14,096 nucleotides of DNA from Anaerolineales bacterium Chloro_02. Its GTDB lineage: Bacteria; Chloroflexota; Anaerolineae; Anaerolineales; Anaerolineaceae. Positions within the stretch are counted from its first letter, which is position 1; every line of letters starts with the position of its first letter. The notes under the pieces were generated by a model. The model was given only the letters and a program-made list of their open reading frames with translations. It was not told the DNA's origin and made no database searches. Where the stretch lies: the NCBI GenBank assembly GCA_001603765.1, contig LUZV01000036.1, positions 1 through 14,096 on the forward strand, read 5' to 3'. Of this stretch, positions 1 to 8,805 are shown one piece after another. A program made the translations under genes and the position numbers.

Positions 1-164
1 GTTCATGTTTTTTAGCTGTGGGTCGGAATGAGCCCGCCGGCAGGTGATGTTGGTGATGGGCGTTGTGCGGGCTCACTCCGACGATATGGGATTCTTTGGC
101 GGAGTGCGCAATGAAGGGATGTTGGTATTTTTGGCGGAGTGCGCAAAAGAGGCGCATTCCGCCC
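1..164. repeat. Palindromic intergenic repeat, copy 1
   Basis: First of two imperfect direct copies; the second begins at 172, and both open with GTTCATG, a T run and AGCTGTGGGTCGGAATGA. Two inverted repeats lie inside. One pairs 22-37 with 67-82 (16 bp, one mismatch). The other pairs 132-143 with 151-162 (12 bp including one G.U, 7-nt loop). Relative to copy 2 it carries about 34 extra bases, bounded by a duplicated GGCGGAGTGCGCAA at 98-111 and 132-145. The left end may continue outside the window. It resembles REP-like or MITE-like interspersed palindromes, but no transposase or target duplication is visible. Confidence 0.8.
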
Positions 165-171
165 TACGGAT

Positions 172-302
172 TGTTCATGTTTTTTAGCTGTGGGTCGGAA
201 TGAACCCGCCGACAGGTGATGTTGGCGATGGGCGTTGCGCAGGCTCACTCCGACGATAAGGGATTCTTTGGCGGAGCGCGCAAAGGAAGCGCGTTCCGCC
301 CT
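172..302. repeat. Palindromic intergenic repeat, copy 2
   Basis: Second copy of the element at 1-164, without the roughly 34-base internal duplication and with one more T in the T run. Its first dyad is 194-209 with 239-254, more decayed than in copy 1. Its second is 270-281 with 289-300. Several differences from copy 1 fall inside stems yet leave Watson-Crick or G.U pairing (for example 280 with 290-293), so the fold may be under selection. With copy 1 it fills the gene-free stretch 1-310; no credible coding sequence is seen there. Confidence 0.8.
270..300 (-). terminator. Hairpin downstream of the protease gene, possible terminator
   Basis: On the minus strand this 12-bp GC-rich stem (GGCGGAACGCGC, 7-nt loop, GCGCGCTCCGCC) begins 10 bases after the stop codon of the peptidase gene. 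It is followed by AAAGAATCCC rather than a T run, so it is not a standard intrinsic terminator. It is also part of the repeat, so transcript-end protection or simple repeat insertion are alternatives. Confidence 0.35.
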
Positions 303-310
303 GTAAATTT

Positions 311-3079
311 CTAGCGGGAGGTGCTTAACTTTAACATTTCGCCCTTCTGGTTAAAAGTCATCCGCGCGTAGTGATTGTGGCTGCGCTGACGGTATTCGTA
401 ACTCTTTTTTAAGGTCACCACATAGCGCTGGCTTTCGCTGACGGCATCGAACTTCTGCCGGTGCGCTTGCACCATAGCGGGATCGAGCGTGAAATTCGTC
501 AATTGTGGGTTTAACGAAACTGTCGCGTCATCCAAACCAGGAAGATAACTGCTAATGACCTTTTTTACCTTTGCCAGGATCTCATCGGGCATTTCGCTGG
601 CTGCCACAATCAATTCTTCACGCGAGTCGCTGATAGTTTTAAGCTCGGGCGTGGTCGTTGGGCGGATGGACGGTTTGGTCACTTCTTTGATATTCGCGCT
701 GGAGGCAAGTGGGTCGCCGTAGAGCACAAATGAGAGGATGGTTTTCTGGTCTTCTCCGTCCAAGTAGCCCTGTTCCTCCGTCATCTTTTTTGCCAGGGCG
801 AGTTTGGCGCGCATCAGAGCGTAGCCAACCGCGACTTCCGCCTTGACATGCGTCCAAAAATGGTAAGCTAATAAATCAGCAGCCACGAGGTTTCTGCTCA
901 CGGATCCGTACGCGATGCAGGTGGAGCCGATGAACGCTCGCGTGCCGCTGGAGAGGAAGTTGAGCGAAATCGCTTCGCTGGATTTTTTATCGAGAATATT
1001 CGCGCCGTAGCATGCCTCGCTCAGAACAATTTCTGGTGAGGAGGTCTTTGCGTTAAAGTTAGCGGGCTCCATTGCCACCGGGTATTCCGGCTCCGTGCTC
1101 GCTTTGGCAAGGTCGCGCTGACCATACCATTCCGCGCTATCTTTTAGCCCATGAAGGTTGAAATAAGCAAATTTCGGATCGGGAATTTGGGCTTTTAACA
1201 AGCTTGTCTGGTTCGTTGGCGGTGAGGTCATCAGCCGGTCGGCGCGGTCGATAACCGCGAAAACTTCCGATGAGGCGTGTTTCCAGACTTCCGCGCTGCA
1301 GCCGATGTTATCCGGCTTTTGAAAACGGACATTAAAGGTCTGAAAGCGTTCCGTAAAGCTGCGCAACAGGCTCAGGAAAAAGCTGGGAGCGGCGCTTTTC
1401 CTGGACTTCACTTTCAGTTCATATTCTTTGGTTAAAAAGCGCAGCTGTTCGAGCAAGTAGCCGGCGTCGCTGCCAGCCTCATCCGGGATGCGCCCGACTG
1501 GCCATTGCTGAATGTAATAGTTATCGTCAATTGTGGCATAGGGGTTGTCGGACGGGACGTTAAGGTCCGAATCGTCAGTGGGATTTGGCAGCATATGGAA
1601 AGGCACAATATCATTCCCGCCGATGATCAACAGCGCGCCAATCATCTCCCCACGAGAAGAGAGCTTGGCGTCCAGATCCTTCAGAGAAAGCTTAATCTTC
1701 CAGGCATCGCTTGCCTGAATCGGGCCCAGTCCCTGCTCACGGGCGCTGGCTTCGTCATCCGGCACATAAACGAGGCTGTTCCAACCGGGAAGGTCGACGA
1801 TATTGAGGCACAACTTGCGCATTGCTTCGATGACGACATTGGCTGTATTCGCGCCGTATTTTTTCTCAAGGTTAGCGCGGGAGGTCAGGATCACATAGGA
1901 TGGAAAACGTCCGTCTGTGTTCAGCAGGTCGGATTTCTTAATTTTTCGGGCAACTTTTTCAAATTCCGCTTGAATTTCAGTTATGGCAGCAACAGTCTCC
2001 TCTGTTTCTCTTGAAAGAGGTGCGGATTTTTGACCGCTTGGCGGCTCATAGGCGGGGACTTCATTGGTATGCCCAGCGGGGAGTGGCGGCGTGGCGATCT
2101 CCTGAAGGAAGAAGGAGCTGGTTGGGATTTCTGAATAATCTGCCTCGCCCGAGTCGGCGAGTTCATCCACTATATAGTCCGGCAGATGCAGCGCCAGGGT
2201 TGGGTCGTCGTCAATGATCTCCTCCGCGGTTTGGTAAGCAGACTGCTTTTCGGCTGGCTGGTCGGAGATAAAATCGGCATTAGAGAGCACATTCCAACCC
2301 AGATCCGCCGCGATGGAGGCGGGCACGGGCAAGTCGAGGTAGACCTTGAGATCCTCTGGCCAGAGCGGCTTGAAGCTGTGATTAGGACCGAGCAGGCGGT
2401 TGATGACCTGACCGCTCACGTCGTGCGCGGCGCACCAGTGCAGTTTTTCCACGCCTGCGGAATCGTTCCCCTGCAGGATATCGGCGATGGCGGAAAGGAC
2501 CTTGATCTGAATGCAGTCGGGCCAGCGGCTGGTGTAAATGCCAGCGAGTGTCTCGAGCAGGGTGGAATTGCCGGTTTTGTGAACAATCTGCATGTGAAAC
2601 GCAGCTGGAAGAGGAGAACGCGGGTTGTGTGCCAGAGATTCGAGCACAGCTTTTTCCGCTCCGCTCAGATCGCCGCTTTCCCAAGCGGCACGGGCAGCTG
2701 TTAGACCCTCAAGCCAGGAGGTTGGCGCTTTCGCGCCAGTCGTGCCGCGCTGGAGATACAGCTGAGCGGCGTGGAAGTCCCGGTTTGATTGACCTGTGAG
2801 GCGGTCTAAGAGTCCAGCGGCTTCCACAAACTCCGGATCAAAGGAGGTCAGTTTATTCAGGTTGGTGATTGCCATTTCGGTATCTCTCAGCTCCGCCAGA
2901 ACTGAGGCGTAAAAATAGCCGATCAAAAGATCACCAGGGTAGCTCGCTAACCAAATTAGCGATGCCTGGCGGGCAAACTGAAATTCCCGATTGCTGACGG
3001 CAGTCTGGAGAAGGGTTAAAAACTTGCCGCGCCGGACAACCAGCACTTCGTCACTTTTACGAGCGTTAAAAGGTCTCAT
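311..3079 (-). CDS. Intracellular C25/gingipain-like caspase-fold peptidase with TPR-like N-terminus
   Basis: A 922-residue protein. Residues 1-230 are helical and repeat-like (TPR style). Residues about 270-365 are an acidic, proline-containing linker. A clan CD cysteine peptidase domain covers about 385-800. Signs of family C25 are LLIIGGNDIVPF (483-494), VPSDNPYA followed by PVGRIP (508-532), the catalytic His in FNLHG (H643), the catalytic Cys in SEACYGA (C690), and YGDP (787-790). Residues 820-922 form a basic C-terminal domain I do not recognise. There is no signal peptide or C-terminal sorting domain, unlike secreted gingipains, so it should act in the cytoplasm. The start ATG overlaps the stop of the upstream TPR gene (ATGA at 3079-3076), with AGGAGG upstream, indicating translational coupling. 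Substrate and cleavage specificity are unknown. A CHAT or other caspase-like assignment is the main alternative to C25. Confidence 0.85.
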   Translation of the reverse strand: MRPFNARKSDEVLVVRRGKFLTLLQTAVSNREFQFARQASLIWLASYPGDLLIGYFYASVLAELRDTEMAITNLNKLTSFDPEFVEAAGLLDRLTGQSNRDFHAAQLYLQRGTTGAKAPTSWLEGLTAARAAWESGDLSGAEKAVLESLAHNPRSPLPAAFHMQIVHKTGNSTLLETLAGIYTSRWPDCIQIKVLSAIADILQGNDSAGVEKLHWCAAHDVSGQVINRLLGPNHSFKPLWPEDLKVYLDLPVPASIAADLGWNVLSNADFISDQPAEKQSAYQTAEEIIDDDPTLALHLPDYIVDELADSGEADYSEIPTSSFFLQEIATPPLPAGHTNEVPAYEPPSGQKSAPLSRETEETVAAITEIQAEFEKVARKIKKSDLLNTDGRFPSYVILTSRANLEKKYGANTANVVIEAMRKLCLNIVDLPGWNSLVYVPDDEASAREQGLGPIQASDAWKIKLSLKDLDAKLSSRGEMIGALLIIGGNDIVPFHMLPNPTDDSDLNVPSDNPYATIDDNYYIQQWPVGRIPDEAGSDAGYLLEQLRFLTKEYELKVKSRKSAAPSFFLSLLRSFTERFQTFNVRFQKPDNIGCSAEVWKHASSEVFAVIDRADRLMTSPPTNQTSLLKAQIPDPKFAYFNLHGLKDSAEWYGQRDLAKASTEPEYPVAMEPANFNAKTSSPEIVLSEACYGANILDKKSSEAISLNFLSSGTRAFIGSTCIAYGSVSRNLVAADLLAYHFWTHVKAEVAVGYALMRAKLALAKKMTEEQGYLDGEDQKTILSFVLYGDPLASSANIKEVTKPSIRPTTTPELKTISDSREELIVAASEMPDEILAKVKKVISSYLPGLDDATVSLNPQLTNFTLDPAMVQAHRQKFDAVSESQRYVVTLKKSYEYRQRSHNHYARMTFNQKGEMLKLSTSR

Positions 3080-6000
3080 TTTTTAGGAGCCTCCTGGAGG
3101 TTATTTACGATATTGAGCGCAACCACCGAAGCAAGCTGACGGCGGATGTTTTGGTCTGAAGGTGAAAGCTGGGAGGCCTGACGCAGCATGTATTCCGCGT
3201 TGCGGTAGTCGCGGCTGTCTTTATAGGCGGCGGCAGCTTGTAGGTATGGGCGCGGGTCATTGCTGACCATGGCGATGGCTTTATGATAGGTCTGAATAGC
3301 GCTGCCGACATCGCGGCGGTCCTGATAGGTGAGACCCATCTCGAGATAGGCTTCAACAAAACCTGGCTGCAGGCGGATTGCTTCTGAAAGGTGAGCCAGA
3401 GCCTGATCCAGATTGCCGCGCAGGCGGTCAACCGTCCCGAGGTTCACGAGGGTTTCCGGGTTTGTTGGGTTGAGGATCAGACTGCGCTGAAGGACTGTTT
3501 CGGCTTTATCCACCTCGCCAGCCTGAATTAGTTTGAGCGCCAGATTGTTTAAAACAGCGGTGTCTTCTGGGTAGGCTTCCGCTAAGCGTTGTGAAGCCGG
3601 TAAAGCTTGATGCGGATTGCGAACCTGGTCAAGGTTGATCTTCTGCAGTTCAAAGGGCACAGGGTTTTCGACCACGGCAAGGGCGAAATTGATTGCCTGA
3701 CGGGCTTCTTCTGTTTTTCCGCTTAATGAATACGCTTTTGTCTTTACGTCCCAGGCGGTCTCACTTTTTGGATCTTTCTTTAAGATCAGATCGGCTTGCT
3801 GGATGGCTTCCTGATAAACCTGCCTGGCAAGCAGAGACCGCGCGATTGCTTCGTCGTAGATGAGGTTGTCAGGGTCGAGCTGACTGGCTTTTTGTAAGCA
3901 CTGGATAGCAATCTTGTGTTCGCCTAACTGCTGGTTGATGATCGCGAGCGAGTAAAGCGCCTCAGGATTGGTCGGGAAGAGATCGGTAGCTTTGCCAAAA
4001 TAGTCTTTGGCAGCGTTATAGTCCCTTTCAAGCAGCTTCACATCGCCCAGCATTTGCCAATAGTGCGCATCTTTGGGCGAAATGCGAATGGCTTCCTCAA
4101 GATGCTTCGCCGCTTGGGGATAGTCTCCGGCATCCTGATATTGGAGAGCTGCCATGGCGTGCCAATCGGGCTCATCCGACCAAATTGAAAGCGCGGTTTC
4201 GAACGATTCGGCTGCTTTGAGCGGATTATTTCGGGTAGCTATTGCCAACAGCGCGTGTAAGACAGGATCTTCGGGTTGTGATTCAAGCAATCTTGCGGCA
4301 ATTTCTGCTGAGGTATTTGGATCCTCGCTCAGGTTCTGGATTGCCTGCTGAAAACTGACATCCGGATCTTTGCTAAACCCCGCGAGGATTTCCGCGATCA
4401 CCTGCTCGTTGTTCACGACGGAAAAAACCTGAGCCGCTTGCTTGCCGTTCGTAACCAGCTTATGCAGCTCGTTTTCGGGCATCCACTGCCCTTGCCTGAG
4501 CGCCTGGCTGATTTTTAGCGCTGGCAACACTTCTGAAGGCGGCAGAGCGCGCCCGGCAAGCGAAACCTGTTCTTCAATCACATCAAATTCTGAACGCTGT
4601 GGGTCAAAAGCCTCAGGAGCATGGCGCAGCAGGTGAAGCCGCTCGGCATTGCCCAGCTGCCTGGCTTTATCCGTTAGATAGTCAGCGAGGAGTTTGTTGG
4701 CAATCGGATTGATTTTCGCGACCAACAGGACGGTTTTTAGTGATTGGTCGGCAAGTCGCCAATCCCCTAATTGCCAGGCAGCTTTCGCGACCGCGAGAGC
4801 ATGCCAAACCCAGGCAAAATGGCGTGAGATGTCGAATGAAGCGGCAGGTTGGAAGGCTTGATGATCAGTTAACAACTCGGCAGCCTCAGCCAATTGCTTT
4901 CTGGCTAGCTCTGTATCACCGCTCTGGCTGGAAAACAGGCTTTGAAGCGCCAGGCGCATTGGTGATGAAGGAGAATCCGCGAGAAAGTGATCCCAAAGCA
5001 GGCGGGCTCTTGGAAGATCATCGCGGAGGACGGCGTCCAACGTAAGAATGGCCGCCATCGCGCATGCCATCTGAGGCTGCGCTTGCTGGGTGTTGAGGTA
5101 ATCCAACGCGTTGGATAACTCATCAACCTGGCTGGTTGTCAGGGCGAGTTCGAGTTTCAGAAGGTAAGCTTGTTCGCTGGATGGGTCCGCGTTCAGCGCC
5201 AAAGCGGCGAATTTCTGCGCAGCGACCAGGTCGCCGGTGATTCGCTCGAGCTGCGCCGCCCGGTAATAGAGCCCAGAACGGTTGTAAGGCGGATAATCGA
5301 GATAGGGGTTTGTCTCATCGCTGGCGATCGAGCCGAGCGAATCAGGGGCAAACTCCAGTTTGCTGAGGGTGTCTTCGAGCGCGTCAAAGGCGGGCACAAA
5401 GGCTCTATTGGCTGCCAAAACGTCGGATTTGAGGAGGGGATAGGCTGGGTTGGATTGTAATGCCGGTTCGAGATCCTCTAACAGTTTCCGGGCGGCAGCT
5501 GAGTCGCCGAGTTTGAGCACGGAGTAAACAAGATCGCGACTTTCGGCAAAATCCGGCGAAGGATTATCTGAGATTGCCTTTTTAATGACGCGCGCGGCTT
5601 CGTCCGCCTGATTCATGTGCAGGTAAAGGTTGGCGACTTTGATGTATTCTTCTGTTTCGATGTCTTCAAGAGCTAACATGCGGTTGAGAATATCTTTGGT
5701 ATCCTCGATTTGATTGAGGTTCACATAAGTACGCGCGAGGGTGAGGTAGAGCGCTTTGTCATCCGGTCTGAGCTGGATTGTGTCTTTCAGCAGCTGGATG
5801 GTATCCCGGGCGCGGTTGTGCTGACTCATAAAGTCACTGAACCAGAGCACATTTTCGATATCCGTCGGGGCGATCTGCAAGGCGGATCTGGCGGTGGATA
5901 AACCTTCATTTTCCAAATCAGCGGTCATCAGGGCGTTGGCAAGCGCGTAGCGCGATGGAAGATCGTCCGGGTCCGTCAGGACAGCCTCTTGCAGAGAAGC

Positions 6001-8415
6001 CAGGCTGATATCCGTCAGACCGAGAGCCAGAGCTGTTTGCCCGGTTTGAAAATGGAGGTGATGATAGCTGCGGGGAGCTTTTGCCTCCGGATAGTCCATA
6101 AGCTGGAGATATTCGCTATAGGCTGCTTCGTGCATGCCCAGGCTTGCTTTAAGGTCAGCCTGAAGCAAACGCAAGTCGAAAAGACCTTCTCTTTCTTGCT
6201 GCCGTTCCTCCATCACAGCTAACAATTGGGACATTTCTTTCAGCTCCTGGTTTCCCGGTTTGATGCCTTTGGAATAGGAGCGGATCAGCAGCTCGGCATA
6301 GGCTTTAAGGGTGGTATCAGAACGATTTGCCTGCCAGGCGAAGCGCATCACGGGCTTCGCGCCGGTCAGGTCGCCGATCGCCATCAACACCTGCCCAAGC
6401 ACGGACGCCAATTCGGGGTCAGAGGTGTAATCATCTTCAAGCGGGGCGATGGTTTGCCAGGCGTCATCGATGTAGCCGTGGTTGAGATAAGCCTGAGCCA
6501 AAGATTTGCGAACATTAACAAGGGTTGGATCGAGCTGAAAAGCTTGCCTCAACACACTGATCGCCTCAGTGGGTTGATCGTTGGCGAGATAAAGTTCTCC
6601 GAGCGCGCTCAAAATGGCGGGGTCATCCGGCAAGGCTGCTTTGGCTTTGCGCAGGGCTTGCAAGGCTTTATCTTCCTGCGCGAGGCTGGTCCAGATGCGA
6701 GCAAGGGAGAGCCAGCTTGAGGGCTTTTCGGGAGCGATGGCTGAAGTTTTTTCCAGGAGTTCAACCGCTTCGCTGCTTTTGCCAGAGGCAATCAGCGCTT
6801 TGCAAAGCAGCACCAAAGCTTCGCCATCAAAACCGTCTATCTTGAGAAAGGCTTCAGCAATGGGGATTGCCTGTTCGGGCTGAGCCGCTTTAATGGAGAC
6901 CTCCGCGAAATTGAGCAGATCAGCCCGGGAGGGATCGTCTGAGGAATGGATCAGATCCTGGAGGATTTGTAGGGCGTTCCCGGGCTGTTGGGACTGCAGG
7001 TAAAGCGAGGCTAAATTTTGCTTGTTTTCCGCGTTTTGAGGATCATAAACAGCGAGAAGCTCGCTGGCTTTGATCGCGTCGTCAATATTCGCCAAATGCC
7101 GGTCGATCTGGCTGGAAAGTTTTAACGCTTCGAGGTTGTTGGGGCTCTCAGACAGAGCTTTGCGGATGAAAGCCCCGGCGGTCTGGTATTTTTTGTTGTC
7201 AAACGCGTAGCGAGCGGCTATGAGGTTGTCTGAATCAGCCGAAAAACGCGAGGCGCTGGTCTGGAGGGTTTTCTTTTCGAGGGCTTTATCCAGTGAGATT
7301 GCCCAACCCGAATCAGGCGCGCCGCCAACCGGATAGCGCAGGGCAAACAGCGCTTTGGTTGCGTCATCAGGGATTTCGGAAAGAAGTTCCGAACCATATT
7401 CCGCGTCATCGTGCGCGATCAGAAATTCAGCATACTCCTTTTTATAGGAGGCATTCTCAGGTTGAAGGCGCATGATTTCTTCCCAGGTTTTACGCGCCTC
7501 TTCGGGATTGGGGATTTCCAACTCAAGCGCGAGCGAGCGCAAGATCTCCGCCTGTTGGCGGTTGAGAGCGTTAAAGGCTTGGTCAATCGCTCGGGAAGCC
7601 TGGGTTGGTTGACCTGCCATCTGGCTGAGGACAGCCTGCTGGCGAAAGGTCTCAACCTCCGATTCAGCTGATTTTTGGTTGGTTTCTTTGGCTGAGGTCT
7701 GCTCCTGAGCCAGAAAGCTGTTGGCGAGCAGTTTGATGAGCGCGCCGTCTTCAAACGCGCGCATCGCGCGCAGCGCAGAAATCTTGAGGTCAACAGGCGC
7801 TTTTTGCAGCATGCGATGATAGGTCTGATAGCGCGCGCTTTCATCCGCGGGGTTGACGACCACCTGATGGATGATCAACGCGGCAAGAGGCTCTGTATTT
7901 TCAGGCGAACGAAGAGAGAAAAGACAGTCGATGGCTGATTCATAGTCTGGAACCAACTGCGTAAGGATTGCCAGAGCAGTTTTCCAATCCGCTAAACGGC
8001 ATTTGCCGGCAAGGAGTGTTTCGGGCAAGCCTTTCCAGGAACCGGCTTTTTGGCGAAACTCGCGCAGATAGAGCGCCAACAGCGCCGCGTCTGGCAAGGT
8101 GGCTGGTTCGAGACCGGTCAGGCGGGTCATCTCAAACGCTTTTTCAGCGCGTTCGTTCAAATCGGAGGGGAGGTCTACCTGGAGGTTGGTTAAGTCCTGC
8201 TCTGGTAATGAAGGATCAAGCGAGAATAACCCCAGGACGCCAAGCTGCCAGCGGGAAAGGTCGTCAGCGGCATAAGCCAACCACCTGGCGAGATCAAGCG
8301 TGCTTTCCAGATACTGCCAGGCAAGCTGGTCAGCCCGAAACGCGCTGACGATCTCTCGAGCGGTTTGCGGCTCGAAACGCGCGCGGATGTGTCCGAGGAA
8401 TTGTTCGATCGCCAT
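3076..8415 (-). CDS. Giant tetratricopeptide-repeat (TPR) scaffold protein
   Basis: A 1779-residue protein built mostly of TPR and TPR-like helix pairs. The signature spacing of W/L-G-Y-A-P is clear in many repeats, for example AILSALGELYLANDQPTEAI and ETLVNLGTVDRLRGNLDQAL. The first roughly 250 residues (starting MAIEQFLGHIRARF) are helical but lack clear TPR motifs. No catalytic motif, signal peptide or membrane helix is seen. TPR arrays bind peptides or proteins, so it probably scaffolds, senses for or restrains the coupled peptidase; that role is inferred. I chose the ATG at 8415 because AAGGAG lies 6 nt upstream. The reading frame runs up to 8541, but that start would sit inside the membrane protein gene. 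The gene follows the 110-residue ORF by 19 nt and overlaps the peptidase start by 4 nt. Confidence 0.92.
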   Translation of the reverse strand: MAIEQFLGHIRARFEPQTAREIVSAFRADQLAWQYLESTLDLARWLAYAADDLSRWQLGVLGLFSLDPSLPEQDLTNLQVDLPSDLNERAEKAFEMTRLTGLEPATLPDAALLALYLREFRQKAGSWKGLPETLLAGKCRLADWKTALAILTQLVPDYESAIDCLFSLRSPENTEPLAALIIHQVVVNPADESARYQTYHRMLQKAPVDLKISALRAMRAFEDGALIKLLANSFLAQEQTSAKETNQKSAESEVETFRQQAVLSQMAGQPTQASRAIDQAFNALNRQQAEILRSLALELEIPNPEEARKTWEEIMRLQPENASYKKEYAEFLIAHDDAEYGSELLSEIPDDATKALFALRYPVGGAPDSGWAISLDKALEKKTLQTSASRFSADSDNLIAARYAFDNKKYQTAGAFIRKALSESPNNLEALKLSSQIDRHLANIDDAIKASELLAVYDPQNAENKQNLASLYLQSQQPGNALQILQDLIHSSDDPSRADLLNFAEVSIKAAQPEQAIPIAEAFLKIDGFDGEALVLLCKALIASGKSSEAVELLEKTSAIAPEKPSSWLSLARIWTSLAQEDKALQALRKAKAALPDDPAILSALGELYLANDQPTEAISVLRQAFQLDPTLVNVRKSLAQAYLNHGYIDDAWQTIAPLEDDYTSDPELASVLGQVLMAIGDLTGAKPVMRFAWQANRSDTTLKAYAELLIRSYSKGIKPGNQELKEMSQLLAVMEERQQEREGLFDLRLLQADLKASLGMHEAAYSEYLQLMDYPEAKAPRSYHHLHFQTGQTALALGLTDISLASLQEAVLTDPDDLPSRYALANALMTADLENEGLSTARSALQIAPTDIENVLWFSDFMSQHNRARDTIQLLKDTIQLRPDDKALYLTLARTYVNLNQIEDTKDILNRMLALEDIETEEYIKVANLYLHMNQADEAARVIKKAISDNPSPDFAESRDLVYSVLKLGDSAAARKLLEDLEPALQSNPAYPLLKSDVLAANRAFVPAFDALEDTLSKLEFAPDSLGSIASDETNPYLDYPPYNRSGLYYRAAQLERITGDLVAAQKFAALALNADPSSEQAYLLKLELALTTSQVDELSNALDYLNTQQAQPQMACAMAAILTLDAVLRDDLPRARLLWDHFLADSPSSPMRLALQSLFSSQSGDTELARKQLAEAAELLTDHQAFQPAASFDISRHFAWVWHALAVAKAAWQLGDWRLADQSLKTVLLVAKINPIANKLLADYLTDKARQLGNAERLHLLRHAPEAFDPQRSEFDVIEEQVSLAGRALPPSEVLPALKISQALRQGQWMPENELHKLVTNGKQAAQVFSVVNNEQVIAEILAGFSKDPDVSFQQAIQNLSEDPNTSAEIAARLLESQPEDPVLHALLAIATRNNPLKAAESFETALSIWSDEPDWHAMAALQYQDAGDYPQAAKHLEEAIRISPKDAHYWQMLGDVKLLERDYNAAKDYFGKATDLFPTNPEALYSLAIINQQLGEHKIAIQCLQKASQLDPDNLIYDEAIARSLLARQVYQEAIQQADLILKKDPKSETAWDVKTKAYSLSGKTEEARQAINFALAVVENPVPFELQKINLDQVRNPHQALPASQRLAEAYPEDTAVLNNLALKLIQAGEVDKAETVLQRSLILNPTNPETLVNLGTVDRLRGNLDQALAHLSEAIRLQPGFVEAYLEMGLTYQDRRDVGSAIQTYHKAIAMVSNDPRPYLQAAAAYKDSRDYRNAEYMLRQASQLSPSDQNIRRQLASVVALNIVNNLQEAPKK

Positions 8416-8434
8416 GATCACTCCTTTTGAAAAA

Positions 8435-8767
8435 TTAAGGCAGAGCTCCAATATAGGGCTTAAGCATGTAATACGCGCCGGCGAATAATACCAGGCTGAG
8501 GAACACAAAAAATACGCCAATGCCGGTATTGGATTTGGCAAGGTCGTTCAGGGAGCTGATAAGGAGGGAGGCGTTTCCTACCAAGCCTGATACCCCCTCA
8601 GTGATCCCTTTCTGCGCCAATTTGGTTGCCGAGTCCGCGATGCTTTGGATGCCGCGCCCCAAGGACTGCCTGACCAGTATGACAATGCTCAACACCAGGC
8701 AGATAATGCCGAGGGTGAAAAGGATGACCGATACGATTAAAACAACCTGATCTCCGCTTGTTTGCAT
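8435..8767 (-). CDS. Small two-helix membrane protein of unknown function
   Basis: A 110-residue protein with two strong hydrophobic helices at about 8-32 and 82-102. They are separated by a polar, glycine- and serine-rich stretch with a short amphipathic or weakly hydrophobic patch (62-74). A basic RQSLGR follows helix 1, which suggests that the middle segment faces the cytoplasm and both ends face outward, a tentative topology. I recognise no family. It is the first gene after the sigma-54-type promoter and is followed 19 nt later by the TPR gene, so it probably anchors or signals to the TPR/peptidase pair at the membrane. A GGAGG ribosome site lies 6 nt before the ATG and is embedded in the hairpin at 8773-8800. 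Holin-like or phage-shock-like roles are conceivable but nothing specific supports them. Confidence 0.8.
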   Translation of the reverse strand: MQTSGDQVVLIVSVILFTLGIICLVLSIVILVRQSLGRGIQSIADSATKLAQKGITEGVSGLVGNASLLISSLNDLAKSNTGIGVFFVFLSLVLFAGAYYMLKPYIGALP

Positions 8768-8772
8768 AAAAA

Positions 8773-8800
8773 ACCTCCGATGAAAATACTTATCGGAGGT
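8773..8800 (-). promoter_or_regulatory. Terminator-like hairpin enclosing the ribosome binding site of the membrane protein gene
   Basis: On the minus strand a 9-bp perfect stem (ACCTCCGAT with ATCGGAGGT) closes a 10-nt loop. It is followed by a T run (8772-8768; six Ts counting the last stem base) and then the ATG at 8767. The GGAGG of the 3' arm is the only plausible ribosome site for the 110-residue ORF. In a transcript reading through from the response regulator gene it would form an intrinsic terminator or hide the ribosome site. Folding energy was not calculated. Confidence 0.7.
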
Positions 8801-8805
8801 AATGT

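Noticed and set aside
12..248. 78-codon minus-strand open frame in the left intergenic region
   Set aside because: It consists almost wholly of the palindromic repeat copies, has no ribosome site and shows no protein-like composition.
1..310. CRISPR array
   Set aside because: The repeats are only two imperfect copies about 171 bases apart with no regular short spacers, and no cas gene is present.
1505..2704. Plus-strand frames of 169 and 172 codons
   Set aside because: They lie opposite the well-supported peptidase gene, lack family resemblance and ribosome sites, and are explained as antisense shadows.
8416..8541. N-terminal extension of the TPR gene to the ATG at 8541
   Set aside because: It would overlap the membrane protein gene by more than 100 nt, while the ATG at 8415 has a good AAGGAG at proper spacing.
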